Assembly: GCF_017349355.1 (NCBI RefSeq)
Contig: NZ_JAFMPM010000008.1
Coordinates: forward strand, 1,116,001-1,180,000
Length of the DNA stretch: 64,000 nt
Origin: Thiothrix fructosivorans
GTDB lineage: Bacteria; Pseudomonadota; Gammaproteobacteria; Thiotrichales; Thiotrichaceae
Direction of reading: 5' to 3'
The notes beneath the pieces are model-generated. The model was not told the origin of the DNA and did not search any database. It saw nothing but the letters and a program-made list of their open reading frames with translations. The translations under genes and the position numbers were made by a program. This document shows positions 34,262 to 43,397 of the stretch, one piece after another. Numbering within the stretch: the stretch's first letter is position 1; each line of letters begins with the position of its first letter.

Positions 34262-35500
34262 TCACTAAAAGGCGGTGATTTTGACATCCTCCTCTCCCTA
34301 AAGGAAGGGGATTCCTACTGCACTCAGCTAGATAGCTGATTTACTTCGGCGAGTTCCTGCTTCATCGAGCGACTGAATGCCGCATCTCCACAGGCTAACA
34401 AGCGGTGTCCCCGCTCTTTAACATTGATCGCACCGACATGATCGGCGTGATTTTCATAGTGACATTTTACACACACAAACCGTACTTGCGTTTGGCGGTT
34501 ATCCGTTGATACGTGGTGGCACTCAGGGCATTCTTGACTGGTGTAATGCGCAGGAACGGCGAACAACATGCCGCCATTCCATGCCAGTTTGTAGTCGAGT
34601 TGCCGCCGGAATTCACCCCAGCCTTGGTCGAGAATGGCTTTGTTTAAGCCAGACTTTGCCGCCACGTTCTTGCCGGGATTTTCTCCTGTACCTGCCGCTG
34701 ATCGGCTCATATTGCTTACCTGCAAATCTTCGACGAATACGAGCGCGTGGTTTTGGCTGATCGTGGTCGTTGCTTTGTGCAGGAAATCGTGGCGGGCGTT
34801 GGCGATGGTGGTGTGGAGTTTTTGAATTTTGGCTTTCGCCTTTTTCCAGTTGTTGCTGAATTTCTGTTTATGCGCCATGCGCCGTTGGTATTTGGCGAAC
34901 TTGGCTTGTTGGGTCTTGAAGCTGTTGAGCGGGGCAATATAGCTGCCATCCGAGAACGTGGCAAAACGGGCTATACCCAAGTCGATGCCGGTGCTTGTAG
35001 TAGCGGTGGAGGTGGGTTGCTCTACTTCTCGCTGAGTTTGAATGCTAATGTACCACTTGCCGTTTTTGCCGGACACCGTGATATTGCGCAATTTACCCAA
35101 CACCTCGCGGCTGTTGCGGTAGCGTATCCAACCTAGTTTGGGCAGGAAAATGCGGTTGTTACGCTGATCGAGCTTGATTTGTTTGGCATCGCGAAACCTT
35201 GTTCTCGTTTCCAAACGGGAAGCCATGCCGCCATCGCTACATAGTTGATGAACTTTTCACCCGCCGCATGGTTAGCCTGTTGCAACGCTAACGCCTTGTT
35301 GTAAACAAGCCGACACAAACCCGCATAACGGCGTAGATTGCGCCGTTGCTCGCCGTTGGGTTTCAGCTCGTATTTAAAGGCTTGGAGTCGTTGCATGGTG
35401 TTAAAGATAGACTAAAATCCCTATTTTATGCGCCTGAATCCACTGTAAATGTGGATTTCAGCCGACAAACGGAAGAGAGGGGCGGCAATACCGCCCTCGC
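34262..35500 (-). mobile_element. Decayed IS200/IS605-family element (TnpB only)
   Basis: The region around the tnpB relic carries end structures of this family. At the left, next to the 3' end of tnpB, is TTGACATCCTCCTCTCCCTAA followed by GGAAGGGGATTCC (34271-34315), the typical right-end/omega-RNA scaffold. At the right is the hairpin AATCCAC-TGTAAAT-GTGGATT (35437-35457) and another GC hairpin near 35480-35500. No TnpA is present. Exact ends are uncertain. Confidence 0.6.
34324..35396 (-). pseudogene. tnpB: RNA-guided endonuclease TnpB, broken by internal deletion/frameshift
   Basis: Two overlapping frames encode one TnpB. 35396-35133 gives the N-terminus (MQRLQAFKYELKPNGEQ ... FINYVAMAAWL); 35226-34324 gives the rest (KQIKLDQRNNRIFLPKLGW to the end). 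Roughly 45 residues around the central helical region are missing at the junction and the frame changes. The RuvC residues remain (GIDLGIARFA; FVEDLQVSNM; ADHVGAINV) and the zinc-finger cysteines are intact (CPECHH ... CVKCHY). TnpB uses an omega-RNA to cut DNA next to a TAM; this copy is probably inactive. Confidence 0.85.
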
Positions 35501-35539
35501 TCTGAAGGACGAGGTTTTACGCGAAAGAAGGATAAAGGA

Positions 35540-37036
35540 TTACTTCGCTTTGAGCACATCTTCATGGAATAACTGACCAACGGCTTCCATTGCGATTAAT
35601 TCATCAGCATCACCTTGAATGGAGAGAATCATGTGTGGCGGTACAAATGCGCCAGCACCCAAGGCTTTGGGGGCAACGATTTGATGCGCGGCTTGCAATT
35701 CCGGCAGAATGGCGGCACGGAATGCCTCATACGAAGCGTAATTGCGGCGTACTTTGGCTACTAGCGTGTCAAACAGCATCACTAACGGTGGCGGCGGTGG
35801 GCTGGCACGGGTAAAGCCGAGTGAGTGGAAAATGCCCGGTTTCAACCACAGCAGCAATTCGGCTTGCGCGTTGGAGACATCCCATGTTTCCCGCCCTTTG
35901 CGCGGAATGGCGGTTTTGATGAAATGATCAATCATGTCCGCCGTATCCCACGGTTGGAACACCAAGCCGCCGCCCGCGAGTGGTCTGCCGGGCAGACGCT
36001 CTTTCAGCGGTAATAACCACACGGGAGCGGGTTCAAGCTCGACGGGGCGGTTGAGTTCGGCATTTTGCACGTAACCATCCGTGCCGTTGCCGTAGTAATC
36101 CAAGTGTTTGCCATTCTGCCAAAAGGCTTCGCCTTCGTTGAGCATGGCGCTGACTTTCGCCCATTTATCTGCCCCGAACAGGGCGCTGACGCTGGCTTGA
36201 TTCAGCGGCGCATTCAGACCGAGGTTGAGCGCAAGGTGCATCCCCGCTTCGGAGCAATACACTTGCTCGGCTTGGCTATGCAGGGTGGCGAGTGCGCTGC
36301 TGCTGCCGAGAACAGCATTGAGGACATTGCTGCCAAATTCCATCACCTTGGCGTAGGTATTGGTCATCAAATTGTCATTGCCGTTGTAATCGGGTGGAAA
36401 TTTGGTCACTTTCTGCAAGAGCATCGACCAAGTACGCACATTATTGACGTAGGCGCGTTGTTCAGCGGGTGAAATATCGCCAAGGAAACGAATTCGCCAC
36501 AGCAGGGATGGGTAATCTTTCGGATTCACATGCCCAGCAGAGTGTTGGTTGGCGTAGCTGCGCGGGCTATCCGTGGCAACCATGCCGCTGGCGACACCGA
36601 TGTAATTGCGAATGTGGGTAATGCTGAATTTGAGCATTTCCAGCCCTTTTTCTTCATCATAGAAAACGGACTGGATAATATCGCGATTACCTGGGTTGTG
36701 GTGTGATGAGCCGAGATACCATTCGCCCGGTTGGATGTAACGCAATAAGTCGCGCTGTTTGGCTTTCCAGACATTCTGGTAGGCAATCAGGCGTAAATCG
36801 TTGTCGCTGTGTATGTGCGTGGGGACTTCTTCCCATTTGCCACCGACTTCGATGCGTTTGGTGACGAGGGAACGGTTGTTGGTCAGGGTGGGGTCTTTCC
36901 ACAAGGCTTGCGCGGTGGCGGGATTGATGTCGTAAGCCGCTGGCGGCAAAGGACGGTCATAGCGAGATTGTGGATTCTGAGCGTACCAAGCATTGGCTTG
37001 CGCCAAGGTGAGGTCGGCGAGTCGTGAGACCATCAT
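35540..37036 (-). CDS. Conserved hypothetical protein, about 498 residues
   Basis: A large soluble protein without signal peptide or membrane helix. The start at 37036 (MMVSRLADLTLAQ) has AAGGAG 5 bases ahead; the frame is open to 37078 without a site. Notable segments: PGEWYLGSSHHNPGNRDIIQSVFYDEE (residues about 100-125), HIRNYIGVASGM, and VYCSEAGMHLALNLGLN (about residue 265). The CSE motif after an upstream His-rich segment faintly resembles circularly permuted NlpC/P60 (YiiX-like) cysteine peptidases, but the match is too weak to assign. Located next to the TnpB relic and 46 bases upstream of the alkyltransferase-like gene's 3' end. Confidence 0.55.
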   Translation of the reverse strand: MMVSRLADLTLAQANAWYAQNPQSRYDRPLPPAAYDINPATAQALWKDPTLTNNRSLVTKRIEVGGKWEEVPTHIHSDNDLRLIAYQNVWKAKQRDLLRYIQPGEWYLGSSHHNPGNRDIIQSVFYDEEKGLEMLKFSITHIRNYIGVASGMVATDSPRSYANQHSAGHVNPKDYPSLLWRIRFLGDISPAEQRAYVNNVRTWSMLLQKVTKFPPDYNGNDNLMTNTYAKVMEFGSNVLNAVLGSSSALATLHSQAEQVYCSEAGMHLALNLGLNAPLNQASVSALFGADKWAKVSAMLNEGEAFWQNGKHLDYYGNGTDGYVQNAELNRPVELEPAPVWLLPLKERLPGRPLAGGGLVFQPWDTADMIDHFIKTAIPRKGRETWDVSNAQAELLLWLKPGIFHSLGFTRASPPPPPLVMLFDTLVAKVRRNYASYEAFRAAILPELQAAHQIVAPKALGAGAFVPPHMILSIQGDADELIAMEAVGQLFHEDVLKAK

Positions 37037-37082
37037 ATTCTCCTTCTGTTGTTGCCCGATTGCTTGAGTATAGTGCAATGTT

Positions 37083-37397
37083 TTAGCGTATGGGCTGCCA
37101 GCGGAAGCGTTTTAAATCGATTTTGTTATTGGCATCAAACACGATGCCTTCGGCTTCTAAGAGGTGACGTTGGTGTAAGTCGCCGCCGGGATAAGCGCGA
37201 CCAAGGCTGAGCTTACCTTGCGCATTGATAACGCGTTGCCACGGTACGTCAGAAAATTCGGGGAGGGCGTGCAAGGCATAGCCCACTAAGCGAGCGTGTC
37301 CCGGTAAGTGGGCTATGGCGGCTACATCGCCGTAAGTAGCGACGTAGCCTGCGGGAATTTGCCGGACGGCGGTATAAATGCGTTGGTGCTTGTTCAG
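37083..37397 (-). CDS. Alkyltransferase-like protein (ATL), CTG start
   Basis: A 104-residue member of the MGMT-like family that lacks the reactive Cys: the usual PCHRV motif is VPWQRVINAQGK. ATL proteins bind O6-alkylguanine and flag it for nucleotide excision repair. The first ATG-class codon in frame (GTG at 37286) would remove the DNA-binding half, yet good ATL sequence continues upstream: NKHQRIYTAVRQIPAGYVAT, YGDVAAIAHLPGHARLVGYALHALP. The only plausible start there is CTG at 37397, which overlaps the stop of the upstream gene as CTGA. Non-ATG initiation with translational coupling is inferred. Confidence 0.75.
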   Translation of the reverse strand: MNKHQRIYTAVRQIPAGYVATYGDVAAIAHLPGHARLVGYALHALPEFSDVPWQRVINAQGKLSLGRAYPGGDLHQRHLLEAEGIVFDANNKIDLKRFRWQPIR

Positions 37398-37969
37398 GCA
37401 GCAGCCTCAGCCGGTTCGTATTTTTCCAGTGCGTGTACCAGTTGAGGAATTTGCGAGAGCGCGGGTGCGCCATCCATCAACAGGGCGATAGGCATGACCT
37501 CGAAAATTTCTTCAGGGCTTGCACCAAATTCACGCGCCGCTTTGACGTGCATGTCGATCAGACGAGCATCTTGGCGCACTAAGGCGATACCTAACCCGAC
37601 CAGCTCGCGGCAACGGCGGTCAATACAGCCTTTGCTGAGGGAAAATTCACGCCATGAGTCCATCCACGCTTTCCATAGTTCGGTGTGATGGTGTTCTGGG
37701 CTGGCTTGCACGTAGAGCGCGACGCGGCGTACTTGCAGCATTTCGGTGTCGCTTGCCCCCAGTTTGAGTGCTGCGTCGGTGTGAATGTCGATGCAGCGGT
37801 GACAGCCTTTGGCTAATGCCATGCCTAAGGTAATCAGTTCTTTATGTTTACGATCCAGTACGCCTTTTTTGGTACTTTCTTGAGAAAGTTCGCCGATGAT
37901 TTCCAAAAACTCACCTAAGCCGTAAGTTCTTGCCTGTTTCAGGGATTCCATGAAGTCATGATCTATCAT
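37394..37969 (-). CDS. Carboxymuconolactone decarboxylase (AhpD-like) family protein
   Basis: A 191-residue all-helical protein with two tandem CMD repeats. The first (residues about 35-95) holds the AhpD-type redox motif C-x2-C and His in KGCHRCIDIHTDAALKLGA. The second (about 105-170) keeps the fold but not the cysteines (RQDARLIDMHVKAAREFGA). Family members are peroxidase-like thiol proteins or lactone decarboxylases; the intact CxxC favours an antioxidant role. Its stop overlaps the CTG start of the ATL gene, so the pair is an operon. Confidence 0.82.
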   Translation of the reverse strand: MIDHDFMESLKQARTYGLGEFLEIIGELSQESTKKGVLDRKHKELITLGMALAKGCHRCIDIHTDAALKLGASDTEMLQVRRVALYVQASPEHHHTELWKAWMDSWREFSLSKGCIDRRCRELVGLGIALVRQDARLIDMHVKAAREFGASPEEIFEVMPIALLMDGAPALSQIPQLVHALEKYEPAEAAA

Positions 37970-38084
37970 TGTTTGTACCTAGTTTTGTTGCAGTGCAAAC
38001 AAAGTTTAGCATATTCTTATACGCTACTGTCTCGGTCGTTTTTCTGAAAGACTGAAAAAAGTGTAAAAAAATGTAAATTTTTGC

Positions 38085-38113
38085 TTGACCAAATCTGAAT
38101 GCATCTCCATAAT
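38085..38113 (+). promoter_or_regulatory. Sigma-70 promoter of the tRNA-Arg gene
   Basis: TTGACC and CATAAT separated by 17 bases; the predicted start is about 10 bases before the mature tRNA. Confidence 0.7.
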
Positions 38114-38129
38114 ATGCACCTCTTCCAGC

Positions 38130-38206
38130 GCATCTGTAGCTCAGTTGGATAGAGTACCTGGCTACGAACCAGGTGGTCGGAGGTTCGAATCCTTCCAGAT
38201 GCGCCA
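38130..38206 (+). tRNA. tRNA-Arg (anticodon ACG)
   Basis: A 77-base cloverleaf with encoded CCA. Acceptor stem GCATCTG / CAGATGC, D-loop AGCTCAGTTGGATAGAG, anticodon stem CCTGG / CCAGG around loop CTACGAA (anticodon 38164-38166 ACG, wobble A normally becomes inosine), T-loop GGTTCGAATCC. A terminator follows directly. Confidence 0.97.
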
Positions 38207-38214
38207 TCTATATC

Positions 38215-38247
38215 AAAGGGCTGTCCATGTGACAGCCCTTTTTTTTT
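38215..38247 (+). terminator. Terminator of tRNA-Arg
   Basis: GGGCTGTC-CATGT-GACAGCCC followed by nine T residues, 12 bases after the tRNA end. Confidence 0.92.
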
Positions 38248-38313
38248 ACTGAATCTCCTCAGTATATTTGCTAATATGGCCATCAATAATTTTATAAAAA
38301 AGATGCCATACGT

Positions 38314-41079
38314 GTGAAAAATGCAAACGTTTACTCTAGTGATGGTTTTGTTACCCGCTACATCGTCTACATTCTCTCCTTTTTGCTGGTGATTGGTTCT
38401 ACACTGGTGTTTTGGGTCAGTTATCAGAAAAGCCGTTCGGTCAATGAAGAAATTGCGGTTTACGAAGCCAGCCAGTTTGCTGCGTCGGTGGCGCGTTTCC
38501 GCACGTTTTATTCTGAGCAGTTTTTGCCGCGTGCTCAAGAAAACGGGATGGTGATTACGCATGACTACCTTTCTCGTAAGGATGCCTTACCCTTACCCGC
38601 AACGATGATGATTGATTTTGCAAAGTTTTTGACCGATGCAAAAGACAGTTCGTATAAAGTGCGTATCTACAGCGATCTACCTTTCCCATGGCGTAAAGAT
38701 AAAGACGGTGGGGCGCACGACGATTTTGAGCGGTGGGCATTGCAAGAGCTGCGTAAAAGCCCTGAACAAGCAGTGTGGCGATTTGAAGGCAAAGACGATA
38801 ACCAAGTGTTACGTTATGCCCGTGCGGATCGTTTGGGGGCGAGTTGCATCGAGTGCCATAACACCTACCCCGGTACGCCTAAAAAAGATTGGAAAGTGGG
38901 TGATGTTCGTGGAGTCTTGGTCGTCAGCCGTCCGATCAGTGGGTTCGAGAAAGCGACCCAATCCGCGATGATGGAATCGTTTCTGATGCTGTTCGGCTTG
39001 GGGATTGCGATGTTGCTGGTATTAGTGCTGGCATTGCGTGGCTTGCGAGCCTCCGCTGAGGAGTTAAAAGCCAGTCAAATCAAAAGCCGCACGATTGTCG
39101 ATTCGGTGCTGGATGCGATTGTGGTGATCAATTCCAAAGGCATCATGATTGAAGCGAATGAATCCGTTTACCCTGTTTTGGGTTACACGCAGCAAGAATT
39201 ACTGGGGCAAAACATCAATATTTTGATGGAGGGTGAGCACCATGTTGCGCACAATGGCTATCTTCAGCGTTATTTACACACCGGCGAGCCACATATTATT
39301 GGTAAACCGCGTCAGTTGATTGCCCGCCGTAAAGATGGTTCGTCTTTCCCTATCGACTTATCGGTGAGTGAGGCGCGTTTCGGTGATAATGTAGTGTTTA
39401 CGGGGATTATTCGCGATATTAGTCACCGCATTGTTGCGCAACAAGAGTTGGCGACAGCGCGTGATGCGGCGTTGGAATCAGCGCGTCTAAAATCCGAATT
39501 CCTCGCGAACATGAGCCACGAAATCCGCACCCCCATGAACGGTGTTATTGGGATGACCGAGTTGCTGCTGGGCAGTAAATTAAATCGTGAACAACGTGAT
39601 CAGGTACGTACCGTACAGCACAGTGCCGAATCGTTGTTGCGCATTATCAATGATATTTTGGATTTTTCTAAAATTGAGGCAGGGAAATTGTCGATCAGTA
39701 GCAGCCGGTTTGAGTTGTTGCCGGTAGTGGAGGGTGTGATCGACTTATTAGCTGAATATGCACACACCAAAAATATCGAAGTGGCGTTCTTTATCGACGC
39801 TGATGTGCCTGCGATTATTGTGAGTGACCCCATTCGTTTGCGCCAAATTTTAATCAATCTACTCAATAATGCCATCAAGTTTACCGAACGTGGGCATGTG
39901 ATTCTCAATATTCGTACATCAGGGGACGTTTGGCAACACGAGGGTGATAAGCAACGGTTACTGTTTGAGGTCATGGATACGGGGTGTGGCATTCCTGCCG
40001 CTGCGCAAGCCAAGCTGTTTTCCGCGTTTTCGCAGGTGGATGGTTCTGTCACGCGTCAATACGGTGGTACAGGTTTAGGGTTAGCGATTTGCAAGCAATT
40101 GGCGCAATTGATGGGCGGCGATGTGGGTTTGAGCAGTACCGTGGGCGAAGGGTCGTGTTTCTCGATTACGCTTCAGGTGGTGGTGGTTGCTGGGCAGCAG
40201 CGCTTGCAGAATCCGCGTGTGACATCGTTATTAATGTTGGGCGCAAAACCGTCACTCAATCGTTATTATGAAAAACAGATACGCCAATGGGGTATTGAGC
40301 CTACCCTCGTTGAAACCCTGAATAGCTTGATGATGACCTTGGAGGAAAACAATCGTTATGACGTGGTGGTGTTGGATGCCGATATGTTTTACTACAAACC
40401 AGAACACCCGTTAGGGATTCTGGCGGTACTCCATGCGGTGCGGCAATGCAGCGCTGTGCCCTTGATTATTTATGGTAGTGCGCGACAGATTGCTGTGTTG
40501 GAAACGATTCGTTTAGGGCGGCATGTGCAACTGTTGACCAAGCCGATCAAGCATTCCGCTATCCAACGGTATCTCCAGCGCTCCAATACGCTACCCGTTG
40601 AGGCAACCGTTGAGGTCACGCGACCTGCGACCGCTTCGCCAGACACGGTTAAAACGACTGCAACCGTGGTGCGTATCCTACTGACCGAAGATCATATGGT
40701 GAATCAAAAAGTCGCCTTAGCCATGCTGAAAAAGCTCGGTTATACCCAGATTGATTGTGCCATGAACGGTGAGGAGGCGTTGGCAGCAGTGCAACAGCAC
40801 ACCTACGACGTGGTGTTAATGGACTGCCAAATGCCACAAATGGATGGTTATGAAGCCACTCGCCAAATCCGCCAGTTGGCAGACGCACGTTATCAAGCTT
40901 TACCCATTATTGCGTTAACAGCACACACCATGAAGGGTGACGATGAGAAATGCTTTGCTGCGGGCATGAACGACTACTTGTCCAAACCCGTGCGCGTCGA
41001 TGAACTTCAGCAAAAGCTGGCAAAATGGTTGAAGGTCAACCCTCTACAACTGTTGGCGGTGGTGGCAGCAGACGCTTAG
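38314..41079 (+). CDS. Hybrid sensor histidine kinase with DUF3365 heme-type sensor
   Basis: A 921-residue membrane sensor. A first transmembrane helix (residues about 11-33) precedes a periplasmic DUF3365/Tll0287-like domain with a c-type heme motif CIECH (C178-H182). A second helix lies at about 222-243, then a PAS domain (about 255-375). HisKA has phospho-acceptor H402 in NMSHEIRTPMNG. The HATPase has N box NLLNNAIKF and G boxes DTGCGIP and GGTGLGL. After a degenerate receiver-like stretch (about 640-760) comes a full receiver with D837 in VVLMDCQMPQMDG. It starts with GTG. The input is probably redox or a small gas ligand. Its output partner is not nearby. Confidence 0.88.
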   Translation: MKNANVYSSDGFVTRYIVYILSFLLVIGSTLVFWVSYQKSRSVNEEIAVYEASQFAASVARFRTFYSEQFLPRAQENGMVITHDYLSRKDALPLPATMMIDFAKFLTDAKDSSYKVRIYSDLPFPWRKDKDGGAHDDFERWALQELRKSPEQAVWRFEGKDDNQVLRYARADRLGASCIECHNTYPGTPKKDWKVGDVRGVLVVSRPISGFEKATQSAMMESFLMLFGLGIAMLLVLVLALRGLRASAEELKASQIKSRTIVDSVLDAIVVINSKGIMIEANESVYPVLGYTQQELLGQNINILMEGEHHVAHNGYLQRYLHTGEPHIIGKPRQLIARRKDGSSFPIDLSVSEARFGDNVVFTGIIRDISHRIVAQQELATARDAALESARLKSEFLANMSHEIRTPMNGVIGMTELLLGSKLNREQRDQVRTVQHSAESLLRIINDILDFSKIEAGKLSISSSRFELLPVVEGVIDLLAEYAHTKNIEVAFFIDADVPAIIVSDPIRLRQILINLLNNAIKFTERGHVILNIRTSGDVWQHEGDKQRLLFEVMDTGCGIPAAAQAKLFSAFSQVDGSVTRQYGGTGLGLAICKQLAQLMGGDVGLSSTVGEGSCFSITLQVVVVAGQQRLQNPRVTSLLMLGAKPSLNRYYEKQIRQWGIEPTLVETLNSLMMTLEENNRYDVVVLDADMFYYKPEHPLGILAVLHAVRQCSAVPLIIYGSARQIAVLETIRLGRHVQLLTKPIKHSAIQRYLQRSNTLPVEATVEVTRPATASPDTVKTTATVVRILLTEDHMVNQKVALAMLKKLGYTQIDCAMNGEEALAAVQQHTYDVVLMDCQMPQMDGYEATRQIRQLADARYQALPIIALTAHTMKGDDEKCFAAGMNDYLSKPVRVDELQQKLAKWLKVNPLQLLAVVAADA

Positions 41080-42824
41080 CTATTCAAGAATTCGCCGCTT
41101 TGGTGTTGCCACATTTCGGCATATTTGCCGTGTTGTGCGAGGAGTTCATGGTGTGTGCCTTGTTCGATAATGCGCCCATTTTCGAGCACGATGATTCTGT
41201 CCATGCGCAGAATAGTGGAGAGGCGGTGCGCAATCACGATGGCGGTTTTGTCCTTAATCAGCTCAAAAATAGCCACTTGGATTTGCTGCTCGGTTAGGGA
41301 GTCGAGGGCGCTGGTGGCTTCGTCCAGCACCACAATCGGTGCATTGTCGAGGAAGGCGCGTGCAATCGCGATGCGTTGTTTTTCCCCGCCGGATAGTTTC
41401 ACGCCGCGCTCACCGACCATGGTCTCGAAGCCTTGCGGTAGTTTGTCGATAAAATCTAATGCTTGTGCTTTGCGAGCAACGTCGCGTAATTGTTCATCCG
41501 TAATGATTTTGCCCAAGGCAATATTGTCGCGAATGCTGCGGTGAAATAGATCGGGTTGTTGCGGTACGAGCGAGAGTTGTTCCCGCAACGAAGTGAGGGT
41601 GAAGGCTTTAGCATCCACTTGATCAAACAGGATATGCCCTTGCTGCGGGTCAATAAAGCGGAACAGTAATTTGGTTAATGAGGTTTTGCCTGAGCCGGAA
41701 TGCCCGACGAAAGCGACTTTTTCGCCCGCCTTAATGTGTAGGTTAAAATCGTCAAATAGCGTGACGTGTTGAGCGTCTTTACCATACGCAAAACCGAGAT
41801 GCTCAAAGCGAATGTCGCCCTGTGTAATGGGATACGCTTGCCCCGCGTTGGCGTCTTCGACGTCGGTTTGCCGGAATACATCGGCCATTTCCCGCGCATC
41901 CGCGAGTACGTTGAAGAAACGCCGGAAATTCATGCCGAAATCCCACAAATGTTTGATTAGAATAAGCAAAACGCTTTGGAATAAAATGAATTCGCCGATC
42001 TCGAATGCGCCGTTACGCCATGCACCAATCATCCAATAAATCAGCAATAATTCGATGCCAAACACCAAGGTACTTTGCACGGCAAAGGATACGAAGGTGA
42101 GCAACCACGCCACATTGCGTTTACGGTAAGCTTCATCGGCGATGCTGCTGATATTGGTGCGTTCCCGCTGTTCGAGCGCGAAACTTTTGACGACCGCCAT
42201 ATTGCTAATGCCGTCGGCATACGCGCCACCGAGTTTGGAATCCATCGCCGCCACGCGTAAGTCGAATTGCAATTTCCACACCAGAAAGCCGCCACTCCAG
42301 CCCAGAAAAATCACGACCCAAATCAGAAAATACAGCGCAAACTCCGGTTGTTGCTGGTAAAAAATGATGAAGGCGAGGGCGATACGCAGCAAGTTGCCGT
42401 AGAACTGGAAAATCAGCCAATCAATAATGGTTTCAAAGGCTTTAATGAAACGGTTGGCTTGCTTGACTAAACTGCCTGCGAAATTATTTTCAAAGAAGTG
42501 TTGGCGTTGCTTCACCAAGACATCGAAACAGCGTTTATCGAGTTTGTTTAAACCCCAACTTTGGAACATGATCATGCCCAGTTCCAACGCCCGCCAGCTT
42601 AACCAAATCAGCCCGTAGGTGAAGGCAATATAGCCGAGATTTTCCAGCAGCAGCGTGTGCGTGGCAGCACTGAACGGTTTAGAAAGACCGTTGGCGATTT
42701 CTTTGTAATACAGGGGGACGAGCAGATCCAGCCCCGCACCACCGGAAATGCCCAGCATGACCACAAAAAACCATCCCCATTTTTGGCGGATGAGCGTTCC
42801 ATATTCGCGAAAAATAATATCCAT
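41076..42824 (-). CDS. ABC transporter, fused membrane and ATP-binding domains
   Basis: A 582-residue half-transporter of the MsbA/lipid-exporter type. Six transmembrane helices fill residues 1-310. The ATPase shows Walker A VGHSGSGKTSL, Q-loop LVPQQPDLFH, signature VKLSGGEKQRIAIARAF, Walker B IVVLDEATSALDS and H-loop VIAHRLST. The cargo is unknown (lipid, peptide or drug). It converges with the histidine kinase gene, sharing 4 bases. Confidence 0.88.
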   Translation of the reverse strand: MDIIFREYGTLIRQKWGWFFVVMLGISGGAGLDLLVPLYYKEIANGLSKPFSAATHTLLLENLGYIAFTYGLIWLSWRALELGMIMFQSWGLNKLDKRCFDVLVKQRQHFFENNFAGSLVKQANRFIKAFETIIDWLIFQFYGNLLRIALAFIIFYQQQPEFALYFLIWVVIFLGWSGGFLVWKLQFDLRVAAMDSKLGGAYADGISNMAVVKSFALEQRERTNISSIADEAYRKRNVAWLLTFVSFAVQSTLVFGIELLLIYWMIGAWRNGAFEIGEFILFQSVLLILIKHLWDFGMNFRRFFNVLADAREMADVFRQTDVEDANAGQAYPITQGDIRFEHLGFAYGKDAQHVTLFDDFNLHIKAGEKVAFVGHSGSGKTSLTKLLFRFIDPQQGHILFDQVDAKAFTLTSLREQLSLVPQQPDLFHRSIRDNIALGKIITDEQLRDVARKAQALDFIDKLPQGFETMVGERGVKLSGGEKQRIAIARAFLDNAPIVVLDEATSALDSLTEQQIQVAIFELIKDKTAIVIAHRLSTILRMDRIIVLENGRIIEQGTHHELLAQHGKYAEMWQHQSGEFLNS

Positions 42825-42833
42825 GCCGGAATA

Positions 42834-43286
42834 TTAGCAGAGGGCAGGGTTTGAATGCTTGTTTCTTGCTGCTGCGGTGGCTCTGGCGCGTGCTTCGATT
42901 TCGTAAGGATTATCCCAATAAAAGCGCTTGCCTTGTAGATGAGCGCGTAGCCCCGCGAGCGCGTACACCAGCGGGAAAAGTACACCCCAACGCTCAAATT
43001 GTTCCACATGCACGCGTTCATGCACGCGGCTGTTGTGTAAATGTTGTGGGGAAACACCTGCGATGACGTGCCCGATGGTGATGGCATTGACTGCGCCAAG
43101 AAAGGGCAGCCGCCCTTTATCCAGCCATTGCCCGACGATACCCCCCCAGATTTCCAATGCGCCGCTGTGTATCACGTATCCACCGCCAGTCCATTTCGCG
43201 AGTAAGGCTAAGGGCAGGCAAGCGATGCTGATAGGGCTGACCCATAGGTAGAGGAGTAATTGCCACCAAAAGGGCGTTTTTTTCAC
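42834..43286 (-). CDS. Membrane-anchored HExxH protein
   Basis: A 150-residue protein with an N-terminal hydrophobic region (FWWQLLLYLWVSPISIACLPLALLA) and a zincin-like HERVHVEQFERWG, where HERVH is HExxH. The downstream DNPYEIEARA resembles the third-ligand region NPxExEA of several small metallopeptidase-like families. Function is unknown. It lies 9 bases upstream of the ABC transporter gene on the same strand. Confidence 0.6.
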   Translation of the reverse strand: MKKTPFWWQLLLYLWVSPISIACLPLALLAKWTGGGYVIHSGALEIWGGIVGQWLDKGRLPFLGAVNAITIGHVIAGVSPQHLHNSRVHERVHVEQFERWGVLFPLVYALAGLRAHLQGKRFYWDNPYEIEARARATAAARNKHSNPALC

Positions 43287-43397
43287 CTGTTGCTCCGCGT
43301 GATCTGGATAAGAACTGAACTGATGCCGTGTGCCAAGGGTCAGAAACCCGTATACTTATGGAAAACGATGTTAAGCAGATTGTAGGGGATTTAGGCG

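Noticed and set aside
38130-38206. tRNA gene as attachment site of an integrative element
   Set aside because: No integrase or repeated tRNA 3' end was seen nearby; the neighbours look chromosomal.
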